A stretch of DNA of 64,000 bases, from positions 21,602,288 to 21,666,287 of the forward strand of contig NC_036450.1 of the NCBI RefSeq assembly GCF_002775205.1. The letters are read 5' to 3'. Each line of letters starts with the position of its first letter. The first letter of the stretch is position 1. This stretch comes from Xiphophorus maculatus (taxonomy: Eukaryota; Chordata; Actinopteri; Cyprinodontiformes; Poeciliidae). Under the pieces are notes generated by a model. It saw nothing but the letters and a program-made list of their open reading frames with translations, did not search any database and was not told where the DNA came from. Of this stretch, positions 12,941 through 54,212 are shown piece after piece. The translations under genes were made by a program, and so were the position numbers.

Positions 12941-15009
12941 GGAACAATGTACAGATTCAAGCAATGGTAATCATTCACGCCCACTACACCATTTTACAAA
13001 TATTACAAAATTACTACAGTACAATATAGAGTCTTTGCATGATCCAAAATATTTGGTGGCCCCAAAAGTATTACTTTTTTTTTTTTCTTAATTCAGCAGC
13101 TTATATTTAAAAAAAAAATTTAAACCAAGTCTATCAAAATGATGTTTTTGCTTTTCATAGCAAAAAATGTGAAGGCAGATTAACTATTGAAGTTTAAAGG
13201 CTAATCGAGTTACAGAATACAGGAGCTCTTTGCGCGGTCGTCGCTAACTACCGGTTGGTACTTTATAAAATGCGGTTGTTTAATAAAGCTTTGTAGAAAG
13301 TCAAACTTGTACTTGCAAACTTTTTTTTTTCTCTCTTTATGGTTTTCAACTCCCTGGTTTTGTTTTAATACAGTTATGCTAAATATCTATTGGAAATAAA
13401 CAAAATCCCCAAATGTTTGCTCCTATGGCATCGTGTAGAGATTACACTGTACGCTTGAGTTCAATCACAATCACTTTAGGCAAAAAAAAGTAGATGAAAT
13501 ATGTGCAAGTTATAGTTGCTGAAATGTTGTTGTTTTTTTTAAAACCCCTAGCTTTGACAGCTCACAGTGCTGCAAGTAACACATCAGCTAACATCCAACA
13601 TTCACGTTTATCCGTTTCTTGCATGAAAAGCAAGCTTTTTAACTATTCTTCAGGACGTTTATGGGGGAGGAGGGGCTGCATAAAAGGCGGTACACGTTAA
13701 GGAAATTATAAACAAACAAACGAAAATAAACAAAAAACACTGGAACAAAAGCAACCTGAGGTTTACACTTAGAAAAGACATATTCAAGTGGTGATACACA
13801 ACTACAATGTTTAGCAGCGGTCAAGTCAGAAGGACAGCACAGTAACAACGGGCGTTCGTTGGTGTGTGTGTGTGTGTGTGTGGGTTTTTGTTTTGGTTTT
13901 CTTAGACGTACAATCTTTCAGCGGAAGAATACGAGGACTGAACACACCCCATCTAGCTGTGATCACGCCACCTCTCTGTGTGCCAAACAGCTGGAATGTG
14001 CCAGACAAGAAGAAAAAAAACAAACACATTTTGAACAAAAAGAATGATGGGGGAACATACACGCGCACACGTAAATATTTGCCTCTGTATTCCATGATGC
14101 ATTTATTACGTCCTGTAATTTTTAACGTCGAAATGATACCTACAAGGATCCAGTCTCAGTCCCCTTCAAAAGTGCTCAGCTTTTTGACATCGTGTCAGGC
14201 TATGACCGTAAATTTCAATAGATTTTAGTGAGACGTTACGGGGTAAACATAAAGCAGCATGGCTGGCCGATTTAATGCAAAATCAGTTTCATCACAATGG
14301 CATTCCAGATATCTGATGTTGCTTTATGAGCAGATGCATTAGTAAATTGAGATATCTGGTTATATTTTGACTAGACAAAATATCCATTTAAGATGTAAGT
14401 AATTGCATTATAACTATTATAAATGATGTCGGGTTCCCCAATAATGTGCATGGAAGCTTTAATTCCAGGTATCTCCAATTAATTACTGACTATCTGAAAC
14501 ATATTTCAGATATGAACAATTAAATCATAACTAGTCATAAAGTAGTTCTGACTAGTCGCAATTCTAATTAAATTTGTCTTGGATGACACCTTAATTCGAG
14601 ATATGTTAAAAGTTTTTTGTTTGTTTGTTTGATTTGACAAGTGCAAAATAAATTGCAGATATGTTCAAAGCAAATAATGATTAGGCAAAACTAAACTGGA
14701 GATATCTGGGAACTGAACCTTTTGAGGACAACCTAAACATACAGCCTGGGCCGCAATCGAATGGATTAGTCCGAAAGCATGATCTTGTGTCAGAATGGAC
14801 CGTTCAACGTCCAGAGCCAAATCCAACTGGGACTTTTTGCAAAACACACCTGTTCAAAGATGCAGTTCTCCATTCTGCCTCAGGGAGTTGGAGCCAGTTT
14901 GAATCCAAATGCATGCCACACTTTAGAATTTTATTTTTTACGCGTTTCATAAACTTTGCATCTTTTTTCTTGCACTTTATTATTAGTTACTACTGTTAGT
15001 TGAGTCACA

Positions 15010-15079
15010 ATTTGTGGCTGTAGTGTTTAAAAATGTAAAAAGATTTTAAAGGGGTATGAAAACTTTTGAAAGGAACTGG
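15010..15079 (+). mobile_element. MITE end remnant inside the tnpo1 3' UTR interval
   Basis: Runs TTTGTGGCTGTAGTGTTTAA, AAATGTAAAAAG, then AAAGGGGTATGAAAACTTTT, parallel to the right end of the 19905-family element. Confidence 0.45.
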
Positions 15080-15415
15080 TTTTATCCCTATGAGTATAAA
15101 GCTACATTAGCAGTCAAATTGCATCAAGATGCTTATTGCATTAGTTGAAAACTTTTCAGCAGTAATAATTAATCCTCAGTCGGGGTTTGGCTACATTATT
15201 TCAAGTACTTTTTAAGTACTTTTTTTTTTTGTTTTATATGTGCATTACAAAGAATTAAATACTGCAGTTATTACTCTGGCCAGCAGAGAAAAAAACGCCT
15301 GGCTGGGTGTTTAAAAAAAAAAAAAAAGAACAAATTAATAAAAACAAAACTATCTCTCTAACTCATCATGGAATACATTCAGGCTGTAACCTTATAACAG
15401 TTTGACACTTAAAAA

Positions 15416-15418
<3 letters not shown>

Positions 15419-15462
<44 letters not shown>
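15419..15462. repeat. (AT)22 microsatellite in the tnpo1 3' UTR interval
   Basis: Uninterrupted AT tract. Confidence 0.97.
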
Positions 15463-15464
<2 letters not shown>

Positions 15465-17110
15465 CAGCACAGAACAAGCAGACACATTAAACATTCTTCA
15501 CAGTATTTTTAAAAGACATCCAGTTTACGGGGCACGAGGAAGATCAGGGCGAGCGCTCCGGTATGCGATACGCAAGGTTAATACACGTCCCAGTGTTGCA
15601 ATACATACATCGTTCACTATGTACTTCTTAAAACATCGAATTGAAGCTCCCCTCCCTCCCGCAGAACCCTCTTCCCACCAAATGTTTTTGCGCGAGGGGC
15701 CACCAACATGCAAGAGATGAAAAGCATCCAAGTACCCCACAGTGACAGCCACCCGACACAGTAACACAGCCACCCTCAGGATCATGCTTTCCCCCCCACC
15801 CCCCAAACACAGGAAGCCAAACAACCAGCAACAGAATTTCAATACACTGAGAAATCAACATATTCAACACTGATCTGATGAAGTGTGTGTGTGTGTGCGG
15901 GTGTGTGGTTCTGATTGCAAAAGTCACGAAACTCAGACGTGTTTTTGTATCACTGATACAAAAAAAAAAAAGACATACAGGCTGACAGCCTGCATGCTCT
16001 ACTTCAGTTTTCCTTCAGAAATTTCAGACAACAATTTAAAAAATAAATAAATAAAAGAATTTAGGCATCTTAACAATTCCATATGCTCTCTCTCTCTTAA
16101 AAAAAAAAGTCACATTCACGCCACATAACAATACAAAGAGACTCACTCCAATGTCACATCACAGCCAAGGTTTAACACAACCTAAATCCAGCGTGTAAAA
16201 TCCCCGTCATGCTACGTTACAGACGGCCGCTGTAATTCTCTGGCAGAGGAAACAGAAAGTACTTTAAATATAGATTACACGATCAAAGAAGAACCTTATC
16301 GAATGGCAACGACGACCGTCAACACACATCACTAATGTTCGACAGCTTTCCACAATATTATAAGCATGCTACCTAATCCAAGAAAAGCCGCTCTTGAATT
16401 GTGCTCCCTGGTGATTTTAAGTCAAGAGCCTCTGCCCTGCGTAAAGTGTTGAAATAATAGGTTACCTGCAAGTCATTACTTACTTACTTTGGATGATATG
16501 CAGCACTCTGAAAGTCAATTTCCCCACCCATCCCCCCTCCACCCTGATTTAAAAATGCTCTGCTAGCAGTAGCTGCTTTAATATAAAGTATATCGAAAAT
16601 TGTTTTCATTAATCTCAGAATCTGCCCTCAACAAATACCTTAAAGGTTCATTGTCCCCCCCCTAAAATTACCCTTCGGTAGTCCTGAAAGCAAGATGTCT
16701 GCAGAATAAATGGGGGGGGAGAAAAAAAAAGAAGAAGAAAGTGATCATTTCTATTATTTGTGATTGAGATTGATTAAATGAATGATCCTCCCATAATAAG
16801 GTTGAACTGCCAGTCTCTCCCCCTCCCCTGCTTGCGCTTAAGGGCACTGAGAACTGGAGCTACTACAACCTCCCTCCCACCCCTTCCTCCAGGTCAGGGA
16901 GGGGTCGACCCCCTGTCACCCCCTGTAGAGGGTAACATGTTCCCTGGGATGGTTCCCTGTCTCGTCTCCCATGGTGAATGACCTGTGTGGAGAAGGGAAG
17001 CGGTTTTAATTTTAGGCCAACGTTGCTCCACAAAATATGTTTGCGTCTCGTTTTTAAAATGGGAAGCAACAAAACGGACCCCGCGATGAGGCACAGTGCT
17101 GTGGAAGCCT

Positions 17111-38914
<21,804 letters not shown>

Positions 38915-39066
38915 CTTGCTGCCGCGGATAAAGCAACAACATAAGCTCACACAGAGGACTTACAAGCCAACGGCTCATAAATGAGAACACCCCCCGCCTT
39001 CCTCCTCCACCCTCCGTTAAAGGCAAAAAAAAACAAAAAACATGTCGGACACAGAAAGGTTTTTAC

Positions 39067-39290
39067 CTGCTCTGTCGCGGGCGACGTACTCGCTTGTAGT
39101 ATCCTTTCTGTGAAAATGTGAGCGTCTGTCTGGGTTTTCAGACATGGGCCCGTTTCGGCAGACAGGTCCGTTCTTCGAGCCACACGAAAAAAAAAGCTTC
39201 GGGTCAAACAGCCCTGCGTTGATTATAGCTGCCTCGCTTCGGTCAGCTGACACCCACCTGCGAGGTCCTAGTGCTCAACGTATCTTTGCT
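39067..39290 (-). promoter_or_regulatory. tnpo1: tnpo1 first (mostly non-coding) exon and promoter region
   Basis: A CpG-rich island in otherwise AT-rich sequence, lying 150-380 bp upstream of the tnpo1 ATG. On the minus strand a good donor (GTAAAA at 39066-39061) could splice to an acceptor four bases before the ATG (CAG just before CAAG-ATG), giving a separate 5' UTR exon. A minus-strand ATG at about 39145 opens a frame that would join out of frame with the main ORF, so it would be a uORF rather than the start. The human long isoform's extra N-terminal residues are not recognisable here. Confidence 0.5.
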
Positions 39291-39746
39291 TTTCACTTGC
39301 CAACTCATATTGCTCTGTTTATTCATTTATATGTTTCTTTTCTTTCAATTGAACTTCTTCCACTTGGCAAATTTACGACAAAACAATTCTCCAGCATCCT
39401 TAAAAAAAAAATTAGGAGTCCCTAAAGAAAAAAAAGCGTAAGGTTTTGATAAATTACCTTCATTTCAGATGGTACTTGAAAGCAACACAAGCCACCCCAG
39501 TGGATTCGTGACTTTCCTGCTAATAGAAAAGCTGTCGAGTCTCAATAATAATGCAACAATAAGCCATCGATTAAATGAATGCTTATGTGATCATTAGGGT
39601 CAACTGTGAAATTAGCAAATACATTATTTTTAATCTGTCCATAACTGTTAAAAATATAGATATATATAGTTTTAAAGAAATACAATTGTGAAACGATGAC
39701 AACAATGACACAATGACGTTAGGAGAACGTCATTGTTATTGTGGTG

Positions 39747-39834
<88 letters not shown>
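39747..39834. repeat. (TAA)n microsatellite, about 29 units
   Basis: Uninterrupted TAA/AAT trinucleotide tract in the tnpo1-mob1b spacer. It produces a poly-Asn reading frame that is not a gene. Confidence 0.97.
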
Positions 39835-39836
<2 letters not shown>

Positions 39837-39961
39837 TTATTACAATGTTTATAATGATATTAGAAGATGATGAAGCAGGAAAAAATGGCTGTAGCACTGA
39901 GTGCAGCAGGAATGATTTGGATGATGGAAATTCAGAGGTGGGACGTAGTAAGGTTTAAATG

Positions 39962-39992
39962 TTTTTTTTTTTTTTTTGGGGGGGGGGGGGGG
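39962..39992. repeat. T16-G15 homopolymer junction
   Basis: Sixteen T followed directly by fifteen G. The G run is long enough to form a G-quadruplex in principle and is difficult to sequence accurately. Confidence 0.9.
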
Positions 39993-41786
39993 TTATGCAT
40001 GCTGCTCTTTGTTCCGTATTTGTAAAATCAGGGTGCACTAAAAGAAACAAGAGGCATAAATGTCATCGTCATTAATCCATAGAAATGTAAGCATAATATT
40101 TGGTTAGTAACCAAGCTTGTGCTAAATTAGACATAAATTAGGCTTATTTCGGTACTTATGTACATACTTTATAGTCACACAGTGGTCTAATATCTCTTTA
40201 TTTTTATATATATATATTTTTTTATTTCTTTAAAAATAATAATAAAAGATACAGATAAAAGTGTTAGTTTTTCCTCCCAGTTTGACCCAGACGTGTTGCC
40301 AGTTGTTTTTGAATGTCCTCCAAAGTAGACCGTTTTCTGGACAGTGGGTGACTGGTTTCCGATTATTTTCAGATATTTCAGTCCGATATGTTGGTACACT
40401 GTTTTGTCTTATGTTTTGGTTCAATTTTGACTGTTCTGTCACAAACCCTTTCTGACTTCAATACATGTGAAGAATCTGATATTTGGCTGGTGTTATTTCA
40501 TTTGAATTCTTTGGATCTAAATCATAAGCACGACTGATCACACTGGTGATAATGGAAACCCAGACGCAGGCGTGAGATGTGAAAAACTGCTTCCAATTAA
40601 AAACCTTTTGGCGATAATGGACAATATTGTCACATCCTGGGTTTGATTGACCCATCATCTGATCAGGACTCTGCTTAAACGAGGCAGCAGGAGATCTGAA
40701 GGTGATTATCAGCGGTAACACTGTAGCTGAGCTCTCCAAATGTTATGTAGTGTCTCAGAAATCCTTGCTGAAGGCCCGGATTCCCTCTGATGAGTCGCTG
40801 AAGATTCTTCCTCCTCTGTGGACATTTTGTGTACATCCTCTCCTGGTCCTCTGCTTGTGTGCTTGTCTGCCCTTGACACTCTCTCTCTGGCCTCATCTGT
40901 GTGATTGAATCTTTCTCTGAGGAAGATCTCTACCAGGAGTCAATAAGAGTCGATGACAAGGGCATTTGGGTAGTGTCTTTATTATGCTAGAGCAAAGTAG
41001 AGGTTCATCAAAGTTTTAAGATCTCTTAAAGTTATGACCCCGAACAACATTTCTGTTTTGTGTCTTGTTCTTATCTGTCAGGGTGGAGTTGGTTTATACA
41101 CTTCTTTCTGCAAACTACTTGATTTTTTTTCCTCTTTGGGTTGACGAGCACTGCAGGAAAAAAGGTGGAGATTGGAATGTGATAAGTAAGTTAAAATTGT
41201 AGGGTTGAAATAAAAAAGGGTAAATATTATTTTTTTAAAATTCCACTCATAAAAGCAATTGGGACTTTTTAAAAATGTATTTAAAAAAAAAAAACAACAA
41301 CAACAACAACAAAAAGAATTAGTGCAGTTCTTAAGGGTAATGAGAAACATTTCATTGATATGTGGTCTCCTGTGCTAAACTATTTACCTAAAGAGCTGAC
41401 AAGACTTGTGATGAGAGGTCAGAATCCTATAAAGTGGAAGGTCTCACCAGATCTTAACTAATGGACATCCTCCTTTTGTATTCCTATGCATCTTTCTTCT
41501 TTCTCTGATCACCCGGCTAGATATGATTGCGCTGATGTCAGGCTGTAAACATGTCTGTTAATGTTTGCCGACCACTGAAGGCATGATTTAACGTGAATGT
41601 TACATTGTACGGCAGCTTCCTTTTATTTTATGTATTTTATTTTATTTATTTATTTTTATGTTTGTTTGTTTTTTGTTTTGTTTTTGTTGTTGTTTTTGTT
41701 TCTGTTTCGTATCTCATACTCATGTAAGGTGACTGGCAGCACAGTGTACAATTTTCTATTTTTTCTGTTTGTGAAAACACAAAATT

Positions 41787-44577
41787 AATTAAAGCTGCAA
41801 GCAGCCTCGGGCGGCCCTCGCAGCAAGCGCCGCTCCGGCCTATTGGCCACCGCGGGGGTTCCGGCCACCGCAGAAGCTCTCGCTCGGTTTCCAGAGCCGC
41901 AGCCCGCTCCCCACCGCGGAAGCTCCGCCGCAGTTTCCAGCACCGCCGCACGCCAGCCGCCGCAGGAGCTGTCGCGCGTTTTCCCCGCCCGTCCACCGGG
42001 CGACACGCGTGAATGCGTTCGGCGGTGCTCCCCGACGACTGTCGAAAAATCTGGCGCAGATCGGTCGATGCGTCGAGGAGATACGGCCGATGTATCAACT
42101 TAGGGGGCGCAGTGGAGTCAAATTACATCTCAAATCCGTCGGGCTCTTTAGAGGTGAACAAAGGTCATACATATCCAGTTTGGCGCCAATCGGATGATCC
42201 ATGCGTGAATAAGAGCCAAACGTATGCATATGGCGAGGGACTGATATTCGCCCTTTGGCCACGCCCACACGGTTCAGCCAGAAGCGAGCATTGACAGAGC
42301 TCATCATCTGAATTACCTTGATTAGGTCAAGAGAGCCATAAACGGAGCTTTCCAAGGAAAAAAAAGACACTTCCTGTTCTGAGGGGGCGGGGCTTAGATG
42401 ACGTCATAATATGATGACACAGGGTCGTCAGGGATCCCACCAGGGTCACTCGTGCAAAGTTTGGTGCAGAAGCTATCGACCGTTCACAGTAAAATACAAG
42501 ACTTCCTGTTGTCAGGGGGCGTGGCCTACGTGATGTCATCATTTAACCATTGGATATTATTGGACACAAGATAATGATCAATAACTGAAGGTTTGGTGTC
42601 TCTGTCAGTTTTTGTGTTAGAATTACAAATTATTTAATTTTTTCCTCTTTAATTCAACATTGAACTGTCATTCCGTAGGGCAATGCTGCCCTCTGGTGTC
42701 GAATTACTGAAATAATGAAACTATTTCAGTGGGCAGCAGAGGGCAGCATTGCCCTACAAACAACGAACATGGACTGTTTATTATGTAATTACACAGAAGA
42801 TCTCTCTAATTCATTCTGAGGGGCGGGGCTTAGATGACGTCATAATATGATGACAAAGCATTGTCAGGCATCACACCAGGATGAGTCAGGCCAAGTTTGG
42901 TGCAGCTCGGTCGAAACATGTGGAATCTAGAAGCAAACGTATGGCATCGGCGTTACAGGTCACTTCGCCACGCCGCCACACCCAGCTGCTTCATCGCAGC
43001 CGGTCAGGGCTTGGATCCACAACACACCAACATGTCTTCTGTCTCTGGACACAGTTTCATGTTGATTAGGTCAAAGGGCTAAGATAGCGACCGTTCACAG
43101 TAAAACATGACACTTCCTGTTCTCAGGGGGCGTGGCTTAAGCGATGTCATAATTTCACCACAGGGTATTTTAGGACACCTATTGATGATCAATCACTGAA
43201 AGTTTGGTCCCTCTATGTGTTTTTATATAGGAAATATAAGAGTTTCGTGTTTCATGGCGAGTAGGTGAACTTTGACCCCTGGTAACCCCCCTTCAGCAAG
43301 CTCATACAGTCACCAATTTGATAACTTTAAATCAGACATGCCTTATGATCAGACTGACCGAGTTTGAAGCCGATCAATCGAAAACCCTAGGAGGAGTTCG
43401 ATCAAATGCAAAGGCTGTAAACGTCAAAATCGAGGTCAAATGAACTTCAATCTAAAATGGCCGACTTCCTGTTGGGTTTAGAGCATGGCTCTAAGAGACT
43501 TTTTTGTACGTCCCGACAAGATACACATGTGTACCAAGTTTCGTAATTCTAGGTTTAAGCATGGCTTGGGGCTGTTCATTTAAAATACTCTAGGGGTCGC
43601 TATAGAAAAATTAGGCCACGCCCACCAAATATCGCTATGGATTCCTGTTCGGGGATGGATAAGGATCCATCCTAGTGAGTTTGGAGCAGCTCACCCCGAA
43701 ACTGTGGAATTCAGAGCCAAACGAAATTCGATGGCGTTCGCAACGCCGCCACGCCCACCTGCTTCATCGCAGCCGGTCGGGGTTGGAATCCACAACACAC
43801 CAACATGTCTTCTGTCTCTGGACACAGTTTCATGTTGATTAGGTCAAAGGGCTAAGATAGCGACCGTTCACAGTAAAACATTACACTTCCTGCTCTCAGG
43901 GGGCGTGGCCTACATAAAAAAAAAATTTCACTGCAGGGTATTTTAGGACACCTGATGTCGATCAATCACTGAAAGTTTGGTCCCTCTATGTGTTTTTGTA
44001 TAGGAAATATAAGAGGTTTTTGTTTCATGGCGTGTAGGTGAACTTTGACCCCTGCTAACCCCCCTTCAACATGCTCCAAAACTCACCAATTTGATAACTT
44101 TAAATCAGACATGCCTTATGATCAGACTGACCGAGTTTGAAGCCGATCAATCGAAATCCCTAGGAGGAGTTCGATCAAATACGAAGGCTGTAAACGTCAA
44201 AATCGAGGTCCAAAATGGACCTTCAATACAAAATGGCCGACTTCCTGCGATACTTGCACTATGACATTACTTGTAAATTCTGAGCGTCTTAGTGAGCTCT
44301 ACAACTGTACCGAATTTCAAGTCTCTACGATGAAGTAAGTGAATAGCAATGGGTCTTTTGAAAATTGCTAGTTGCCGCCGTTGAGCAATTTTTTTTGCGA
44401 TTTTTGCGGCGACCTTAAAATTCAAAATTTTTAAACCGCCTAGTCGCTTCCGCCAAGTTTGGTGAGTTTTTGAATATGATAAAGCCCCCAAATGGGCCCA
44501 CGAAATGGGTGGAAGAATAATAATAAAACAGTACAGATACAATAGGCCTTCGCAGCGCTTTGCTGCTCGGGCCTAAT
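41787..44577. mobile_element. 2.8 kb GC-rich modular dispersed repeat, unclassified
   Basis: Starts with ATTAAAGCTGCAAGCAGCCT (a short hairpin GCTGCAAGCAGC) and ends GCTGCTCGGGCCTAATAA, wording I know from fish genomes but cannot assign to a class. The first 300 bp are far richer in CpG than the window. Inside are direct repeats: a module of about 510 bp occurs at 42960-43475 and again at 43735-44247 (offset 773-776), both containing CAACACACCAACATGTCTTC, GGACACAGTTTCATGTTGAT, AAATCAGACATGCCTTATGA and AAATGGCCGACTTCCTG. Another module with GGCGGGGCTTAGATGACGTC recurs at 42387 and 42822. No ORF with transposase or reverse transcriptase similarity is seen. It lies wholly between tnpo1 and mob1b. 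Confidence 0.7.
42675..42757. mobile_element. 83-bp hairpin element nested in the 2.8 kb repeat
   Basis: Perfect 20-bp terminal inverted repeats: 42675-42694 (GTAGGGCAATGCTGCCCTCT) and 42738-42757. A second inner stem is formed by ACTGAAATA and TATTTCAGT. It separates two otherwise similar modules. Each outer arm contains a CTCF-like core. No target-site duplication is certain. Confidence 0.75.
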
Positions 44578-44955
44578 AAAAATGTTTTTAAAAAAAACAA
44601 CAAAAAACATACGTCATTGAACCAAAACGAGTGCCTTAATTTTTGATCCACTAGATGGCAGCACACATCAGAAATCCCTTTTGGTCCAATCGAAGTATCT
44701 GCTGAAGAAGTCAGGTACCTTCTCTCTGCGTTTAGAGCAGCAGTCATATATCAGAGTCTGGCAAACAAAGCTGCCTTCTGTGTCGCTAGCGTGGAGCTTT
44801 TTTGCCTATACAATTATTTATTTGAGAAATTCATCGGTTCCGACAGAAAAAGACGAGAAGAAGAGTGAGATTAAAGAGTTTGGTCCCTTTTCGGTGTCCA
44901 TCCTCTCAGCCTGATTTAAAGAGGATTTTTTCCCCCCCCTGATCTCCGGGGAACC
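44578..44955 (+). promoter_or_regulatory. mob1b: mob1b promoter and 5' UTR region
   Basis: Unique sequence between the repeat and the mob1b start codon. It contains the CTCF-like site and a purine-rich stretch near 44850-44870. No TATA box in a clear position. The transcription start should lie here, but the exact base is not determinable. Confidence 0.45.
44648..44661 (+). promoter_or_regulatory. CTCF-like site upstream of mob1b
   Basis: CCACTAGATGGCAG matches the CTCF core CCASYAGRKGGCRS at 14 of 14 positions. It lies about 85 bp after the end of the 2.8 kb repeat and about 295 bp before the mob1b ATG. Motif match only; occupancy unknown. Confidence 0.5.
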
Positions 44956-52528
<7,573 letters not shown>

Positions 52529-54206
52529 ACAACAATGCAGACATGTATTTTATCGTTCTAGTTTTTTGCACAGATACCCTCCCCCTCCTCTGGCTGTATG
52601 TATGCAGTATGTACTACATGGATTTCCATTTGGGGAAATGTTTTTAATATTGCCAGGAAGACGGCTGGGTTTTTGATAGATTTAAGGCACCAGGACTAAT
52701 TTTTTTTATTGTTATTATTATTATTATTATCAGGGACTATAGACTTGGTTAACATAGAGAGAGAGAGAAAAAAAAAACATTTAGGTGCATGGAAGAGAAT
52801 CCCTTGTATCCACACATGACGATTATAATTTAGAAATATAAAGACATATTGTATGTTCATGAATTTTCATTTCTCTGACCAGCCAATGCACTCACAAGTG
52901 AGAATAGCGGTGAAATTCGAAGCCAGCTTTAAGTCTTGGTCAGTAGTTTTCCCTCTTTTGTTTCCTTCTCCATTCAAAGGTCAGACTTTAGTTGACCGCT
53001 GTAGTTGCCATCAGTACAGAAGAACCCTAAGTGCCTAGCACGGCTCGTCGTCGCCCTATATCAGCAACGAGAACTGTCCGAAGATTAAGGCCATATTTGA
53101 TCGACATATTTCAAGTTTTCAACCTACCTCCCTTTAGACCTAAACAGCCCTGAATTTTCCTATGTGTTACTTTATTCTTTACCTTTAATTGGATGGATTT
53201 TTTTTTTCTGTAAACTCCCAAATTTACTCCTTTCATTTTTGCAAGTCTCCTTGTGCTCTGAGAGGGTGATGATAAATGAATGTGTCAAAGGTTATAGAAG
53301 TGAGGTTAGAGTTTTTTTTTTTATTTTAGAGCAGGGGCTATTATTAAGAATAATAATAATAATAAGCTCTTAGGTTTGTCCCTGTGTGCTAGTTTCCTCC
53401 TTTAAACGCTCAAATCTTTCGAGTAGAAACATTTAGCGAGGGATCAGAAACCTTCAACTGTACATACATACCTGCAGATAGATACAGATGCATATTTAAC
53501 CTCCACTGTTAGAGAACTTATAAGCATTTTTGAGTCAGATAACGCTACATACCTTGGTATCTGGATAGCCATGAAGCACTTTGAACAAGTTTTCAAACCA
53601 CTCTTGCCTGAATGTTTTTCCTCTGCATATGTCGAACGTTGTGAGAAGATGTGTCATGTGACTGGTCGTATGCAGTAGAGCTCAAACGTATACACGTATA
53701 ATTTCAGGTTTTTTGAGAGCTAAAAATGTGAGAGCACGATGGACAATTTTCCAAACTTTTCCCCACCTTCTACCGCAACAAAATTGTACAATTTTAAAAG
53801 CTACGCTAACGAATCCGTTTTGGGACGAAATCTAAAAAAAAAAGTAGAAAGTTTCCACAACCTTGAACGAACCTGAACTGTATCATACTTTTGCATGAGA
53901 TCCCTTTGTTAATCTACAAACTACAACTTTAAATTTAAATGCTGAAATTAATTTTTTTTTTTTTTTAAGTTGTGCAAGTAACTACTACATTACATTAAAG
54001 GTGGAAAATGTTGGAAATGACTTATGGTCATACTCTTAAAATCCTGAAATTTTAACACCTGAGTTTTGAGAGCTACTGTATCTTTTTCCTCATATTTTTC
54101 CAAATGAATGTTAAATGGATCAGTTTCCTCCGAGGTTCGCTGTAAGGCACAACTAATGATTTATTCTACTTGTGTGATTTTTCTTTCTTTCTTTTTGTTA
54201 CTGTGC

Positions 54207-54212
54207 AATAAA
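54207..54212 (+). promoter_or_regulatory. mob1b: mob1b proximal polyadenylation signal
   Basis: AATAAA within GCAATAAAAAGTTG, about 1.7 kb after the stop codon. Confidence 0.45.

Larger units (their letters stand above)
12935..17110 (-). other. tnpo1: tnpo1 3' UTR (probable extent)
   Basis: The stretch after the tnpo1 stop codon contains no recognisable coding sequence. On the minus strand an AATAAA signal lies at 12940-12935 and is followed by a U-rich tract that could serve as the downstream cleavage element. Vertebrate TNPO1 messages have multi-kilobase 3' UTRs, so about 4.2 kb is reasonable. A closer AATAAA at 14107-14102 could give a shorter form. The interval holds a (TA)n tract (15419-15462), a short GT run near 13861 and a fragment of a dispersed MITE (15010-15079), so part may not be in the mature message. 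Confidence 0.4.
39291..41786. other. Spacer between the tnpo1 start region and the 2.8 kb repeat
   Basis: AT-rich sequence with the TAA tract, the T16-G15 junction, an AT-rich block near 40200 and a CAA run near 41294. No exon, RNA gene or element with clear ends was recognised apart from the microsatellites. Confidence 0.5.

Noticed and set aside
39070-39145. Upstream ATG on the minus strand as the tnpo1 start
   Set aside because: Its frame does not join in frame with exon 1 through the visible donor and acceptor, and it has no similarity to the family's N-terminus.
39713-39958. Poly-Asn open reading frame
   Set aside because: It is a translation of the TAA microsatellite.
41795-42080. CpG-island-like segment as a promoter
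   Set aside because: The high CpG belongs to the dispersed repeat, and no gene start lies beside it. The true starts are at 39.1-39.3 and 44.9 kb.
41843-42103. GC-rich open reading frames at the left end of the 2.8 kb repeat
   Set aside because: They overlap on both strands, follow CpG composition and show no domain; the region is repeat sequence.
42675-42757. The 83-bp hairpin as a microRNA gene
   Set aside because: The 20-bp perfect terminal repeats at the outer ends are those of a small transposon. No evidence of processing is available from sequence.
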